A stretch of 64,000 nucleotides of DNA, taken from Devosia sp. GTDB lineage: Bacteria; Pseudomonadota; Alphaproteobacteria; Rhizobiales; Devosiaceae. Position 1 is the first letter of the stretch. Each line of letters starts with the position of its first letter. The position numbers and the translations under genes were made by a program. This document shows positions 8,932 to 16,949 of this stretch, piece after piece. The stretch spans positions 1 through 64,000 of the forward strand of contig NZ_JAFKHE010000027.1 in the NCBI RefSeq assembly GCF_017307495.1. The letters are read 5' to 3'. The notes below the pieces were generated by a model that was not told the DNA's origin, ran no database searches, and saw only the letters and a program-made list of their open reading frames with translations.

Positions 8932-9687
8932 ATGAAGCCAGACGCAAGTCCCTACCAATTTCTCTCGGTCCCCGCGACACCGACGCGCGGCAACGTGACC
9001 GTGTTCGTCACCGACACGCTGCGCCAGGCCATCGTGCAACTCGACCTGAAGCCGGGCGAGGTAATCGACAAAGGCGCCATCTGCGAACGACTCGGCGTCT
9101 CGCGCTTCCCGGTGTCCGAGGCATTGGCGCGCCTCCAGGCCGAGGGCCTGGTCGACATCCTGCCCCAGCGCGGCTCCACCGTCTCGCTGGTGCGCATCGC
9201 CGACGTGCTCGAATACATGCTGATCCGCAAGGCGCTCGAAGCCGAGGCCGTGCGGGTCGTCACCGGCAACCATTCCGAGGAACTGATCGAGACGCTGCAG
9301 CGTAACATGAGCTACCAGCGCGCCGCGGTGGACATCAACGACCGCAACGGTTTCCACGAGCGCGACCTCGAGTTCCACGACATCATCTTCGGCGACATGC
9401 GTTTCACCAAGGTGAAGGGCGTGATCGAGAATACCCGCGCCAACCTCGACCGGGCGCGCCGGTTGATCCTGACCCCGCGCCGCCTCAGCGTCACGCTCAA
9501 CGAGCACCGCAAGGTGCTGGACGGGATCGTCGCCGGCGACGCCGCCGCCGCGTCGGCGGCCATGCGGGCCCACATCGATTCCGTCATGGCCGAGCTCATC
9601 GCCTTCGCCACCGACCACTCCGAACTCTTCGCCGACGGGGCATCGCTGCGCGCGGACCCCACCTACGCCGCCTTTCCGTTCGGCTGA
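8932..9687 (+). CDS. GntR family regulator, FCD (FadR-like) subfamily
   Basis: Transcriptional repressor of 251 residues. A winged HTH at about 20-85 (DKGAICERLGVSRFPVSEALARLQAEGLV) is followed by an all-helical FCD ligand domain (about 95-225) with metal-binding-type residues in FHERDLEFHD, an EHRKVLDGI helix and a MRAHID motif. No Shine-Dalgarno precedes the ATG, because the palindrome at 8919-8930 occupies that space. The mRNA may therefore be leaderless. It heads the mutarotase/FAH operon and is divergent from the UxaA-type dehydratase; the likely inducer is an intermediate of that pathway. Confidence 0.88.
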   Translation: MKPDASPYQFLSVPATPTRGNVTVFVTDTLRQAIVQLDLKPGEVIDKGAICERLGVSRFPVSEALARLQAEGLVDILPQRGSTVSLVRIADVLEYMLIRKALEAEAVRVVTGNHSEELIETLQRNMSYQRAAVDINDRNGFHERDLEFHDIIFGDMRFTKVKGVIENTRANLDRARRLILTPRRLSVTLNEHRKVLDGIVAGDAAAASAAMRAHIDSVMAELIAFATDHSELFADGASLRADPTYAAFPFG

Positions 9688-9714
9688 GCGTCGAATAATC
9701 CAAGGGAGAAGACC

Positions 9715-10146
9715 ATGCTCAAGGGGATACCTCCGATCCTGGGCCCCGACCTGCTCTATGTGCTGCGCGCCATGGGCCACGGCGACGAGATCGCCATCGT
9801 CGATGCCAACTACCCCGCCGACAGCGCCGGTCCGCAGCTGATCCGCCTCGATGGCCTCAGCGCCACCGACGTGCTGGATGCTGTGCTCACGCTCATGCCG
9901 CTCGATACGTTCGTCGACGAGCAGGCCTTCGGCATGGAGGTCGTCGGCGACCCCAAGAAGCGCGAGCTCACGCACAAGGAGTTCGACAGGCTGGTGAAGA
10001 AGCATGAGCCGGGCATGAAGCTCGCGATGCTCGAGCGCTTCGCCTTCTACGAACGCGTGCACGGCGCCTTCGCCGTTGTCCAGACCGGCGAGCGCCGCCT
10101 CTATGGCAATGTCCTGCTGAAAAAGGGCATCGTCCGGCCCGAATAG
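9715..10146 (+). CDS. fucU: RbsD/FucU family sugar mutarotase (L-fucose mutarotase-like)
   Basis: Interconverts alpha and beta anomers of a free sugar, most likely L-fucose. The 143-residue protein has the FucU N-terminus MLKGIPPILGPDLLYVLRAMGHGDEI, with the conserved His, and the C-terminal YERVHGAFAVVQTGERRLYGN block. FucU proteins, unlike RbsD, carry this C-terminal Tyr/Gly-Asn motif. Good ribosome site GGGAGAAG before the ATG. It lies 27 bases after the GntR gene, within the same operon as the FAH-family enzyme. Confidence 0.87.
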   Translation: MLKGIPPILGPDLLYVLRAMGHGDEIAIVDANYPADSAGPQLIRLDGLSATDVLDAVLTLMPLDTFVDEQAFGMEVVGDPKKRELTHKEFDRLVKKHEPGMKLAMLERFAFYERVHGAFAVVQTGERRLYGNVLLKKGIVRPE

Positions 10147-10244
10147 GCCGGCCACGGCCCCCGCCGAACGGATTCGACCATGGTTGGCCTCGACTTCGTG
10201 CCGGGCCGGCCCTATGCCTTCGCCCCAAATTGAGGAGCTGTCCC

Positions 10245-11096
10245 ATGAAACTTCTTCGCGTCGGCCCCAAGGGCGCCGAAAAGCCCGCCATCCTGCATGC
10301 CGACGGCACCTACCGCGACCTGAGCTCGGTCGTGTCCGACATCAACGGCGCCTCGATCGGCGAAGCCGGTCTCGCCAGGATCGCCGCGGCCGATCACGGC
10401 AGCCTGCCCGTTCTCGACAAGTCCTCGCGCATCGGCCCCTGCGTCGGCAATGTCGGCAAGTTCATGTGCATCGGCCTCAACTATGCCGACCACGCCGCCG
10501 AGACCGGCGCCGACATCCCCAAGGAGCCGATCCTGTTCATGAAGGCGACCAGCGCCATCATCGGACCGAACGACGATGTCATCCTGCCCAAGAACACGCT
10601 GAAGCCGGACTGGGAAGTCGAGCTCGGCGTGATCATCGGCAAGGAAGCCAAGTACATCGAGGAGAAGGACGCGCTCGACTACGTCGCCGGCTACTGCGTG
10701 GTGAACGACCTGAGCGAGCGCCACTTCCAGACCGAGCGCGGTGGCCAGTGGACCAAGGGCAAGTCGGCCGACACCTTCGGCCCGATCGGCCCCTGGCTCG
10801 TCACCAAGGACGAGGTCAAGGACGTCCAGAACCTGAAGATGTGGCTCGACGTCGACGGCCACCGCTACCAGGACGGCTCGACCAAGACCATGATCTTCGG
10901 CGTCGCCCACCTCGTCGCCTATCTCAGCCAGTTCATGAGCCTGCAGCCGGGCGACGTCATCACCACCGGCACCCCGCCGGGCGTCGGCATGGGCCAGAAG
11001 CCGACCCCGATCTGGCTGAAGCCCGGCCAGGTGATGAAGCTCGGCATCGAAGGCCTCGGCGAGCAGCAGCAGCTGACCAAGGCCTGGTCGGCCTGA
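10245..11096 (+). CDS. Fumarylacetoacetate hydrolase family enzyme
   Basis: FAH-fold Mg-dependent hydrolase/lyase of 283 residues. Metal ligands are visible in DWEVELGVIIG (the paired Glu) and the Asp of VVNDLSER, and the C-terminal block contains TGTPPGVGMGQKP. The start is the ATG at 10245 with GAGGAG upstream. Automated annotation often calls such proteins ureidoglycolate lyase. With a FucU-type mutarotase in the same operon, 2,4-diketo-3-deoxy-L-fuconate hydrolase, releasing pyruvate and L-lactate, is a better-supported guess. The operon ends with a strong terminator. Confidence 0.85.
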   Translation: MKLLRVGPKGAEKPAILHADGTYRDLSSVVSDINGASIGEAGLARIAAADHGSLPVLDKSSRIGPCVGNVGKFMCIGLNYADHAAETGADIPKEPILFMKATSAIIGPNDDVILPKNTLKPDWEVELGVIIGKEAKYIEEKDALDYVAGYCVVNDLSERHFQTERGGQWTKGKSADTFGPIGPWLVTKDEVKDVQNLKMWLDVDGHRYQDGSTKTMIFGVAHLVAYLSQFMSLQPGDVITTGTPPGVGMGQKPTPIWLKPGQVMKLGIEGLGEQQQLTKAWSA

Positions 11097-11117
11097 CCCG
11101 TCGCTCGACAACTCCTC

Positions 11118-11147
11118 AAGGGGCGCCCATGTGGCGCCCCTTTCGTT
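11118..11147 (+). terminator. Intrinsic terminator after FAH gene
   Basis: Perfect 10-bp stem AAGGGGCGCC (11118-11127) and GGCGCCCCTT (11133-11142) with a 5-base loop, followed by TCGTTTG. It lies 21 bases after the FAH stop. Confidence 0.85.
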
Positions 11148-11201
11148 TGCGGCGCCCGCCCCCGGCTTGATTGTGACGCCGCGGTGCGGCAGCAAGCCGG
11201 C

Positions 11202-12356
11202 ATGAGGTCGATCACAGAAGTCTTCCGCATCTTCCTGCTCCTTGGCCTGACAAGCTTTGGAGGTCCGGTAGCGCATCTGGGCTACTTCCATGCCGAGTTC
11301 GTCACCCGCCGACGCTGGCTCGATGACGCCGCCTATGCCGATCTCGTCGCGCTCTGCCAGTTCCTCCCCGGCCCCGCCTCCAGCCAGGTCGGCATCGCCA
11401 TCGGCAAGCTGCGGGCCGGCTACTGGGGCGGAATCGCCGCTTTCGTGGGCTTCACGGCCCCTTCCGTGATCCTGCTGCTGGTCTTCGCCCTCGGTGTCAC
11501 CCACCTCGCCGGCCCCCTCACCGACGGCGCCCTGCATGGGCTGAAGCTGGCCGCCCTCGCCGTCGTGGCGCAGGCCGTGTGGGCCATGGCCCGGTCGCTG
11601 ACCCCCGATTGGCCCCGCCGCGCCATCGCACTGGGCGCCGCAATCCTCGCCCTCGCCTTCCCCTCCGGCATCACCCAGGTCGCGCTGATCGCGCTGGCCG
11701 CCGCGATCGGCCTCGTCCAGCCGGCGCCGCCGTCGCCCCTGGCGCCGCCCCGTCGCGCCGACCTGTACTGGCTTGGCGCCTTCGCCGCGCTGCTCGTCAT
11801 CCTGCCCCTCCTCGCGCTCACCGGCGACCCCACCGCCACGATCGCCGAGAAATTCTACCGCACCGGCTCGCTCGTCTTCGGCGGCGGCCACGTCGTGCTG
11901 CCCCTGCTCGAGGCCGAGCTCGTGACCCCGGGCCTCATCCCGCGCGACCTGTTCCTTGCCGGATATGGTGCCGCCCAGGCGGTCCCCGGGCCCCTGTTCA
12001 GCTTTGCCGCCTATGCCGGGGCGCTGCTCACCAACCCACCCGACGGCCTGTGGGGGGCGATCCTCGCCCTCGTCGCGATCTACCTGCCGAGCCTCCTGCT
12101 TGTCTTCGCCACCCTCGACTGGTGGCAGGCGCTGCGGGCCAATGCGCGCCTGCGCCACGGCCTCACCCTTGCCAACGCCGCCGTCGTCGGTCTCCTGCTC
12201 GCAACGCTTTACGACCCGGTCGCGACCAGCAGCATCACCGCCTGGCCCGACCTGGTATGGGCTGCCGCCGCGCTCGCCCTGCTGCTTCGCAAGGTCCCGC
12301 CCCCGCTCGTCGTCTTCACCAGCGCCCTGCTCGGCGCCGGCCTCACGCTGTTCTGA
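11202..12356 (+). CDS. chrA: Chromate transporter ChrA
   Basis: Inner-membrane chromate efflux protein of the CHR family, 384 residues, the full two-domain form. The N-terminal CHR repeat has LTSFGGPVAHLGYFH near residue 15 and the C-terminal repeat has FGGGHVVLPLLEAELV near residue 225. Many hydrophobic helices separate them. The ATG at 11202 is preferred; a GTG at 11184 would add six residues, and neither has a strong ribosome site. It follows the terminator at 11118-11147, so it is a separate transcription unit. No chrB-type regulator is adjacent. Confidence 0.9.
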   Translation: MRSITEVFRIFLLLGLTSFGGPVAHLGYFHAEFVTRRRWLDDAAYADLVALCQFLPGPASSQVGIAIGKLRAGYWGGIAAFVGFTAPSVILLLVFALGVTHLAGPLTDGALHGLKLAALAVVAQAVWAMARSLTPDWPRRAIALGAAILALAFPSGITQVALIALAAAIGLVQPAPPSPLAPPRRADLYWLGAFAALLVILPLLALTGDPTATIAEKFYRTGSLVFGGGHVVLPLLEAELVTPGLIPRDLFLAGYGAAQAVPGPLFSFAAYAGALLTNPPDGLWGAILALVAIYLPSLLLVFATLDWWQALRANARLRHGLTLANAAVVGLLLATLYDPVATSSITAWPDLVWAAAALALLLRKVPPPLVVFTSALLGAGLTLF

Positions 12357-12560
12357 TCCCGACAAGCGCTGCGCGGCCGTCACCCCTGGGGGCGGTTGCT
12401 CCTCCAGGCGACGACACGTTCACGCACAGTTCATGCATTGCCCGTCAAATAGCCGCATTGGTCGCGCCAGTCGCGGCTGGCGGCGAGCGGTCATTCGTGA
12501 CACGCTGGCGCTTTGGAGACGCGTCCTGGAAGGGGCGCCTGGGAGCAAGCCAAGGGCCCA

Positions 12561-13268
12561 ATGTTCGAATTTTTCCACACCATCTCCGCCTGGCTCGAGA
12601 TGATCATGCAGTCCATCTCGGACAATTTCTGGCTCTCGCTGGTCTTCATCTTCCTGGTCTGCGTCGGCGAAGCGGTGTTCATCGTCGGCCTGCTCGTGCC
12701 GTCGCTCCCGATCCTGCTCCTGACCGGGGGACTCATCGCCCAGGGGAGCCTGCCCTTCTGGCCCATCTTCTTTGCCGCGGTGGCCGGCGCCATCATCGGC
12801 GACGCCATCTCCTACGTGGTCGGCTGGGCCCTCAAGGATCGCATCCGAACGGTCTGGCCGTTCAAGAACCATCTGGCGCTGATCGAGAAGGGTGAACTTT
12901 TCTTCGCCCGGCACGGCGGCAAGGCCATCTTCATCGGCCGCTTCATCACCGGCGTCAAAGCCGTGATCCCGGGCGTCGCCGGCATGATGGGCATGTCGTA
13001 CCGGCACTTCTCCGTGATCAACGTCATCTCGGCGTTCGTGTGGGCCGCGGCCCATATCCTGCCCGGCATGCTGCTCACCGGCTGGCTCAAGTCGATCGGG
13101 CTCAGCCTCGAGCTGGTGATCATCGTCGGTGCGCTGGTGTTGACCGTGCTCTTCGTCCTGCTCCACTTCTGGAAGAAGATCCTGCTCGCCATTGCCCCCT
13201 ATCTGGGCGCGTTCGGCCGCTCCCTGCAGGCCCGTTTCGGCAAGACCGAGACGGGGACGGGCCACTAG
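12561..13268 (+). CDS. DedA family membrane protein (first of a tandem pair)
   Basis: Integral membrane protein of the DedA/VTT (SNARE-associated) family, 235 residues. The hallmark motif FIGRFITGVKAVIPGVAGMMGM lies near residue 128, followed by a WAAAHILPG helix. An amphipathic re-entrant loop, FIVGLLVPSLPILLLTGGL, lies near residue 46. DedA proteins support membrane homeostasis and lipid-carrier recycling or phospholipid scrambling. The ATG at 12561 follows AAGGG. The next gene is a close paralogue, so the pair arose by tandem duplication. Confidence 0.9.
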   Translation: MFEFFHTISAWLEMIMQSISDNFWLSLVFIFLVCVGEAVFIVGLLVPSLPILLLTGGLIAQGSLPFWPIFFAAVAGAIIGDAISYVVGWALKDRIRTVWPFKNHLALIEKGELFFARHGGKAIFIGRFITGVKAVIPGVAGMMGMSYRHFSVINVISAFVWAAAHILPGMLLTGWLKSIGLSLELVIIVGALVLTVLFVLLHFWKKILLAIAPYLGAFGRSLQARFGKTETGTGH

Positions 13269-13316
13269 CGGTCGCCCTGTCACGCAATTCTCACGTTGCG
13301 GCACTAGCTTGCGGCA

Positions 13317-13961
13317 ATGCTCGAGATCTTCACCGCGCTGGCCGGCTGGCTCCAACTGCTGCTCGAGCAGGTTGCGGCCAACCTCTGGCTCGCCATCGCC
13401 TTCATCTTCGTGATCGCCGCCACCGAGGCGGTGTTCATCCTCGGCCTGTTCATCCCCTCGACGCCGGTGCTGCTGCTTGCCGGTGGCCTGATCGCCGAGG
13501 GTAGGCTGCCGTTCCGGGAAGTCTACCTTGCCGCCGTCATCGGCGCTGTCGTGGGCGATGCCGTCTCCTACACCGTCGGCTACTGGCTCAAGGATCGGAT
13601 CAGGACGATCTGGCCGTTCCGCAGCTATCTCGGACTGATCGACCGGGGCGAGGCCTTCTTTGCCCGCCACGGCGGCAAGTCGGTCTTCATCGGCCGCTTC
13701 ATTCCCGGCGTGAAGGCGGTGGTGCCCGGGATTGCCGGCATGTTCGGCATGGACTACCGGCGCTTCTCGGTCATCAACGTCACTTCGGCCTTCGCCTGGG
13801 CCGCCGCCCACATCCTGCCCGGCATGCTGCTGTCCACCTGGCTGAGGTCGATGGGCCTGAGCCTCGAGGGCGTGATCGTCGTGGGCGCCCTGGTACTGGT
13901 CGCGCTGTTCCTGCTCGTTCACAACTGGCGGCGGATCGTCCTGGTCGTCTCCGGCCGCTGA
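13317..13961 (+). CDS. DedA family membrane protein (second of a tandem pair)
   Basis: A 214-residue DedA/VTT protein, clearly paralogous to the preceding gene: both share LKDRIRT-WPF, FFARHGGK, FIGRF-GVKAV-PG-AGM and WAAAHILPGMLL. It starts 48 bases after the first copy ends, with a short unconserved spacer. Differences cluster in the N-terminal 40 residues and in the charge of the C-terminal tail (which is shorter here), so the two may have diverged in partner or cargo rather than in mechanism. Confidence 0.9.
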   Translation: MLEIFTALAGWLQLLLEQVAANLWLAIAFIFVIAATEAVFILGLFIPSTPVLLLAGGLIAEGRLPFREVYLAAVIGAVVGDAVSYTVGYWLKDRIRTIWPFRSYLGLIDRGEAFFARHGGKSVFIGRFIPGVKAVVPGIAGMFGMDYRRFSVINVTSAFAWAAAHILPGMLLSTWLRSMGLSLEGVIVVGALVLVALFLLVHNWRRIVLVVSGR

Positions 13962-14037
13962 GCGACAGCCCTATGGGCAGCAAGGACGCGATGCCATATG
14001 AGGGATACGGGCACCAGACCGTCCTCCAGGGAATCCC

Positions 14038-14331
14038 ATGGCCGAGCAGTTCACCGTCGAGCACGAGCATAGCGGCAACCACGGTCGCTACGTGATCTAC
14101 CTTCCCGATGGCTCGGAGGCCGAGATGACCTACTCGCGCCGGGACGACCACACCATCGTTGCCGAGCATACCGGGGTCCCGCCCCAGTATCGCGGCCACG
14201 GCATTGCCGAGCAGTTGGTGAAGGCGGCCATCGACCACACGCGCGCAACCGGCGGCAAGATCGTGCCGGTCTGCTCCTACGTCGTCGCCCAGTTCCGTCG
14301 CCACCCGGAATGGGCGGACCTGCACGCCTGA
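14038..14331 (+). CDS. Small GNAT-fold N-acetyltransferase (YidJ/GCN5-related type)
   Basis: A 97-residue minimal acetyltransferase-fold protein of the DUF/GNAT type related to human GTPGP1-like proteins. The acetyl-CoA loop is QYRGHGIAEQLVKAAIDHTRATG near residue 55, followed by VPVCSYVVAQFRRHPEWADL at the C-terminus. The Cys in VPVCSYV is typical of this subfamily. Start ATG at 14038 with AGGGA upstream. Substrate unknown. It is convergent with the esterase gene. Confidence 0.85.
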   Translation: MAEQFTVEHEHSGNHGRYVIYLPDGSEAEMTYSRRDDHTIVAEHTGVPPQYRGHGIAEQLVKAAIDHTRATGGKIVPVCSYVVAQFRRHPEWADLHA

Positions 14332-14378
14332 AGCGAAGGCGCAGCGCGCCCCCCCTGAGGGAGGCGCCTCGCGCGGTC

Positions 14379-14987
14379 TCAGGCGTTGAGCCAGTCCCGA
14401 ACCGCCAGCAGCTCTTCGCGCCGGATTTCGTGGCCGCCTTCATGCCAGAACACCGTCGTATCGGCGCCCTGCTCCTTGAAATACGCCGCCAGCAGCTCGG
14501 CCGAGTGGACCGGAGCGATCGGGTCGCGCCGGCCGGCCGTGATCAGCACCCGCCTGCCCCTGAGGCCAGGCTGCGGCGCGGGCGTGAACGGGATCAGCGG
14601 ATGCATCAGCACCGCTGCGTCGAACTGCTCTGGCGCGTCGAACAGCACCGAGGCGAGGATGTTTGCCCCGTTCGAGTAACCGAGGCCGAGGCTCTGCGCC
14701 GACCCGCCGCGATTGGCCGCGACAAACGCGCCGAGCTTCCCCGTGGCCCGCGCCAGGTCCGCCATGTCGTAGCGCCCCTCGCCGACGCGCCTGAAATAGC
14801 GCAGCGCCCCGCCTTCCGAGACGTCGCCGCGCACCCCGATCCGTCGCGCGCCCGGCTTCAGTTCGGCCGCGAGCTCGATGAACTGGTGCTCGTCGCCACC
14901 CGTGCCGTGCAACAGGAAGAAAGCCGGCGCGTCGGGTGACGCGCCGGGAATGTCGATGAAGTCGTAGCTGTCGATAACCTCGGCCAT
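14379..14987 (-). CDS. Alpha/beta-hydrolase carboxylesterase (MhqD/YpfH-like)
   Basis: Cytosolic serine esterase, 202 residues. Landmarks are LHGTGGDEHQF (oxyanion region, near 27), the nucleophile elbow GYSNGAN near 104, ITAGRRDPIAP with the acid residue, and HEGGHEI with the catalytic His. It starts directly after the stop of the ring-cleaving dioxygenase gene (TAA then ATG without a gap). Its ribosome site AAGGAGG lies inside that gene, so translation is coupled. The pairing parallels MhqO/MhqD of Bacillus, used against quinones and catechols. Confidence 0.85.
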   Translation of the reverse strand: MAEVIDSYDFIDIPGASPDAPAFFLLHGTGGDEHQFIELAAELKPGARRIGVRGDVSEGGALRYFRRVGEGRYDMADLARATGKLGAFVAANRGGSAQSLGLGYSNGANILASVLFDAPEQFDAAVLMHPLIPFTPAPQPGLRGRRVLITAGRRDPIAPVHSAELLAAYFKEQGADTTVFWHEGGHEIRREELLAVRDWLNA

Positions 14988-15932
14988 TTACGCGGCCTCC
15001 TTTTCCTCGAGCGGCTGCAGGTGCTCCTGCAGTGCGCTCCTCAGGTGCTCATGCTGGGTTGGCAGCTTCAGGCTCTCGCCCAGATGCGCGGTATCCTCGT
15101 CCCGGTCGAACCCGGGCTCGTTGGTCGCGATCTCGAACAGCACGCCACCGGGAGTGCGGAAGTAGATGGCCCAGAAATAGTCCCGGTCGATCGGCGGCGT
15201 GACCTGGTAGCCGGTGTCGAGCAGGGCCTTGCGCACCTCGAGCTGCGCCGCCCGGTTCTCGACCGCGAAGGCCACATGATGCACCGAGCCGGCGCCGAGC
15301 CCGGCAAGGCCGACGTCGGGCAGGACCTCGAGATCGATGACATCGGCACCGTTGCCGTCGGGCCGGATCAGCCGCTTCACGCCATTGCGGGACTCGGCAT
15401 TCTCGTAGCCCATGAACTTCAGCAACTCTTCGGTGGCGCCGTCGTCGCGCAGGCGTAGCGACACCGAGTCAAAGCCACGGATGGCATGCTCGGCATCGAC
15501 GCCGTTGCCGGTCCACGGCACGCGCTTGTCGTCGGCCGCTTCGACCAGCGCCATGGCATCGCCTTCCGAGGCCCGGAAGTTGAGCTGCCTGTTGCCGAAG
15601 CTTTCGACCAGCTCGACGTCACCGACGCGATCGGCGGCGAACCGCTCCTGCCAGTAGCCGAGCGAGCCCTTGGGCACGGAGAAGACGGTGCGGCCCACTT
15701 CGCCGGTCCCGGGGCGGCCGCGGGCGATATGCGGGAACGGGAAATGCGTCATCACCGTGCCGGGCGTGCCGACCTCGTCGCCATAATAGAGGTGGTAGAC
15801 GTCGGGCGCGTCGAAGTTGACGGTCTGCTTCACCCGGCGCAGGCCGAGCGTCCTGGTGAAGAAATGGTTGTTCTCGGCTGCATCGCGCGCCATCGAGGTG
15901 ACGTGATGCAATCCCTTGATCTGAGTGAGCAT
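14988..15932 (-). CDS. Ring-cleaving dioxygenase, VOC superfamily (MhqO-like)
   Basis: Predicted Fe(II)-dependent extradiol-type dioxygenase, 314 residues, built of two pairs of VOC beta-alpha-beta modules. The N-terminus KGLHHVTSMARDAAENNHFFTR carries the first metal His. VHHVAFAV near residue 212 carries the second, and GVLFEIATNEPGF near 270 the Glu. Start at ATG 15932 with a clear AGGAGG. It forms a two-gene operon with the downstream esterase. In the Bacillus counterpart this pair detoxifies hydroquinones under MarR control; no MarR gene is adjacent here. Confidence 0.88.
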   Translation of the reverse strand: MLTQIKGLHHVTSMARDAAENNHFFTRTLGLRRVKQTVNFDAPDVYHLYYGDEVGTPGTVMTHFPFPHIARGRPGTGEVGRTVFSVPKGSLGYWQERFAADRVGDVELVESFGNRQLNFRASEGDAMALVEAADDKRVPWTGNGVDAEHAIRGFDSVSLRLRDDGATEELLKFMGYENAESRNGVKRLIRPDGNGADVIDLEVLPDVGLAGLGAGSVHHVAFAVENRAAQLEVRKALLDTGYQVTPPIDRDYFWAIYFRTPGGVLFEIATNEPGFDRDEDTAHLGESLKLPTQHEHLRSALQEHLQPLEEKEAA

Positions 15933-16121
15933 TGCTGCCTCCTGACTGGACCGGCCTCGCTGCCGGTTGCTTCGGCCATAGAGATAGGCCAGCCCATCGG
16001 GCACGAATAGGATAACGCCCACGCAAGGGATTGTTCTTGTTTACCGAACAATGCCGGGATCGGTACGGCGTTCCAGGGCTGCCGGGCGCGGATCGAACCG
16101 ACCGGGGGCATCTGCCGCTTC

Positions 16122-16880
16122 TCAGCCCACGCGGTCGCGAAAGCCGAGCGAATCCACGGTCGCCCCGCTCGGTCGGTACTCGAGCCCGATCAGCCCTGAA
16201 TATCCCTGCTTTTCGAGCCACTCGAGCCGGTCGGCATAGTCCATCCGGCCGCTACCCGGCTCGCCGCGCCCCGGCGTGTCGGCGAGGTGGACATGCACGA
16301 CGCGATCCAGGCGCCCTGTCAGGACCTCGATCCCTTCGCCCATCACCGCGGCATGGTAGAGGTCATAGAGCAGCCTGATCTCGGGCCGCGCGACTTCATC
16401 GATGATATCGAGCCCCTCCTCGGTCGAGGTAAGGTAGTAGCCCGGATGGTCGACCCGGTCGTTGAGCGGCTCCAGTGCCAGGATCACGCCCGACCCTTCG
16501 ATGATCCGGGCCGCCTCACCCAGCACCTTGACGATCGCCGCGTGCTGCGCCGCTCGCGCCACGTTGGCCTGGACGTCGCCGGCCTGGGCGATCATCACCT
16601 TCGCCCCGAGCTGCGATGCGGCCGCCAGCGACGTGCGCACACCCTCGAGAAACCCCTCATGCGCCTCGGGGTCGCCGAGCGGCGCGATCGGCTCGCACAG
16701 GATGCCGGCGAGCGTCAGTCCGGTCTCGTCGAGCGCCTGCCGAATTGCCACGCAATCCTTGTTGGAGAAGCGCCAGAACTCGACCGCGTCCAGCCCCGCC
16801 GCCCTGGCGGCGCGGACGCGATTGGCGACATCGGGTTCCTCGGCGGCGAAGAGCCACTCGATGCAGGCGGAATAGCGCAT
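16122..16880 (-). CDS. Hydroxypyruvate isomerase-like TIM-barrel protein
   Basis: Sugar-phosphate-isomerase/epimerase superfamily (AP endonuclease 2-like barrel), 252 residues, near the length of Hyi. Metal ligands appear as the Glu in LALEPLND, the Asp in LLYDLYHA and the Glu in IGLEYRPS, with HVHLADTPGRGEPG on the eighth-strand side. The last motif is typical of Hyi and OtnI proteins. The substrate could be hydroxypyruvate or 2-oxo-tetronate. It lies 69 bases downstream of pncB on the same strand, with no functional link evident. Confidence 0.8.
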   Translation of the reverse strand: MRYSACIEWLFAAEEPDVANRVRAARAAGLDAVEFWRFSNKDCVAIRQALDETGLTLAGILCEPIAPLGDPEAHEGFLEGVRTSLAAASQLGAKVMIAQAGDVQANVARAAQHAAIVKVLGEAARIIEGSGVILALEPLNDRVDHPGYYLTSTEEGLDIIDEVARPEIRLLYDLYHAAVMGEGIEVLTGRLDRVVHVHLADTPGRGEPGSGRMDYADRLEWLEKQGYSGLIGLEYRPSGATVDSLGFRDRVG

Positions 16881-16949
16881 GTGAACCTACCGGGAGTGGG
16901 TCAGGAAAAGCGGCATGCTCTTCCGGACGACCCCGACCAAACAAGTACT

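Noticed and set aside
10212..12383. 723-codon minus-strand open frame opposite the FAH and chrA genes
   Set aside because: Spans two recognised genes and a perfect terminator; Gly/Glu/Gln-rich with no motif, typical of a mirror frame.
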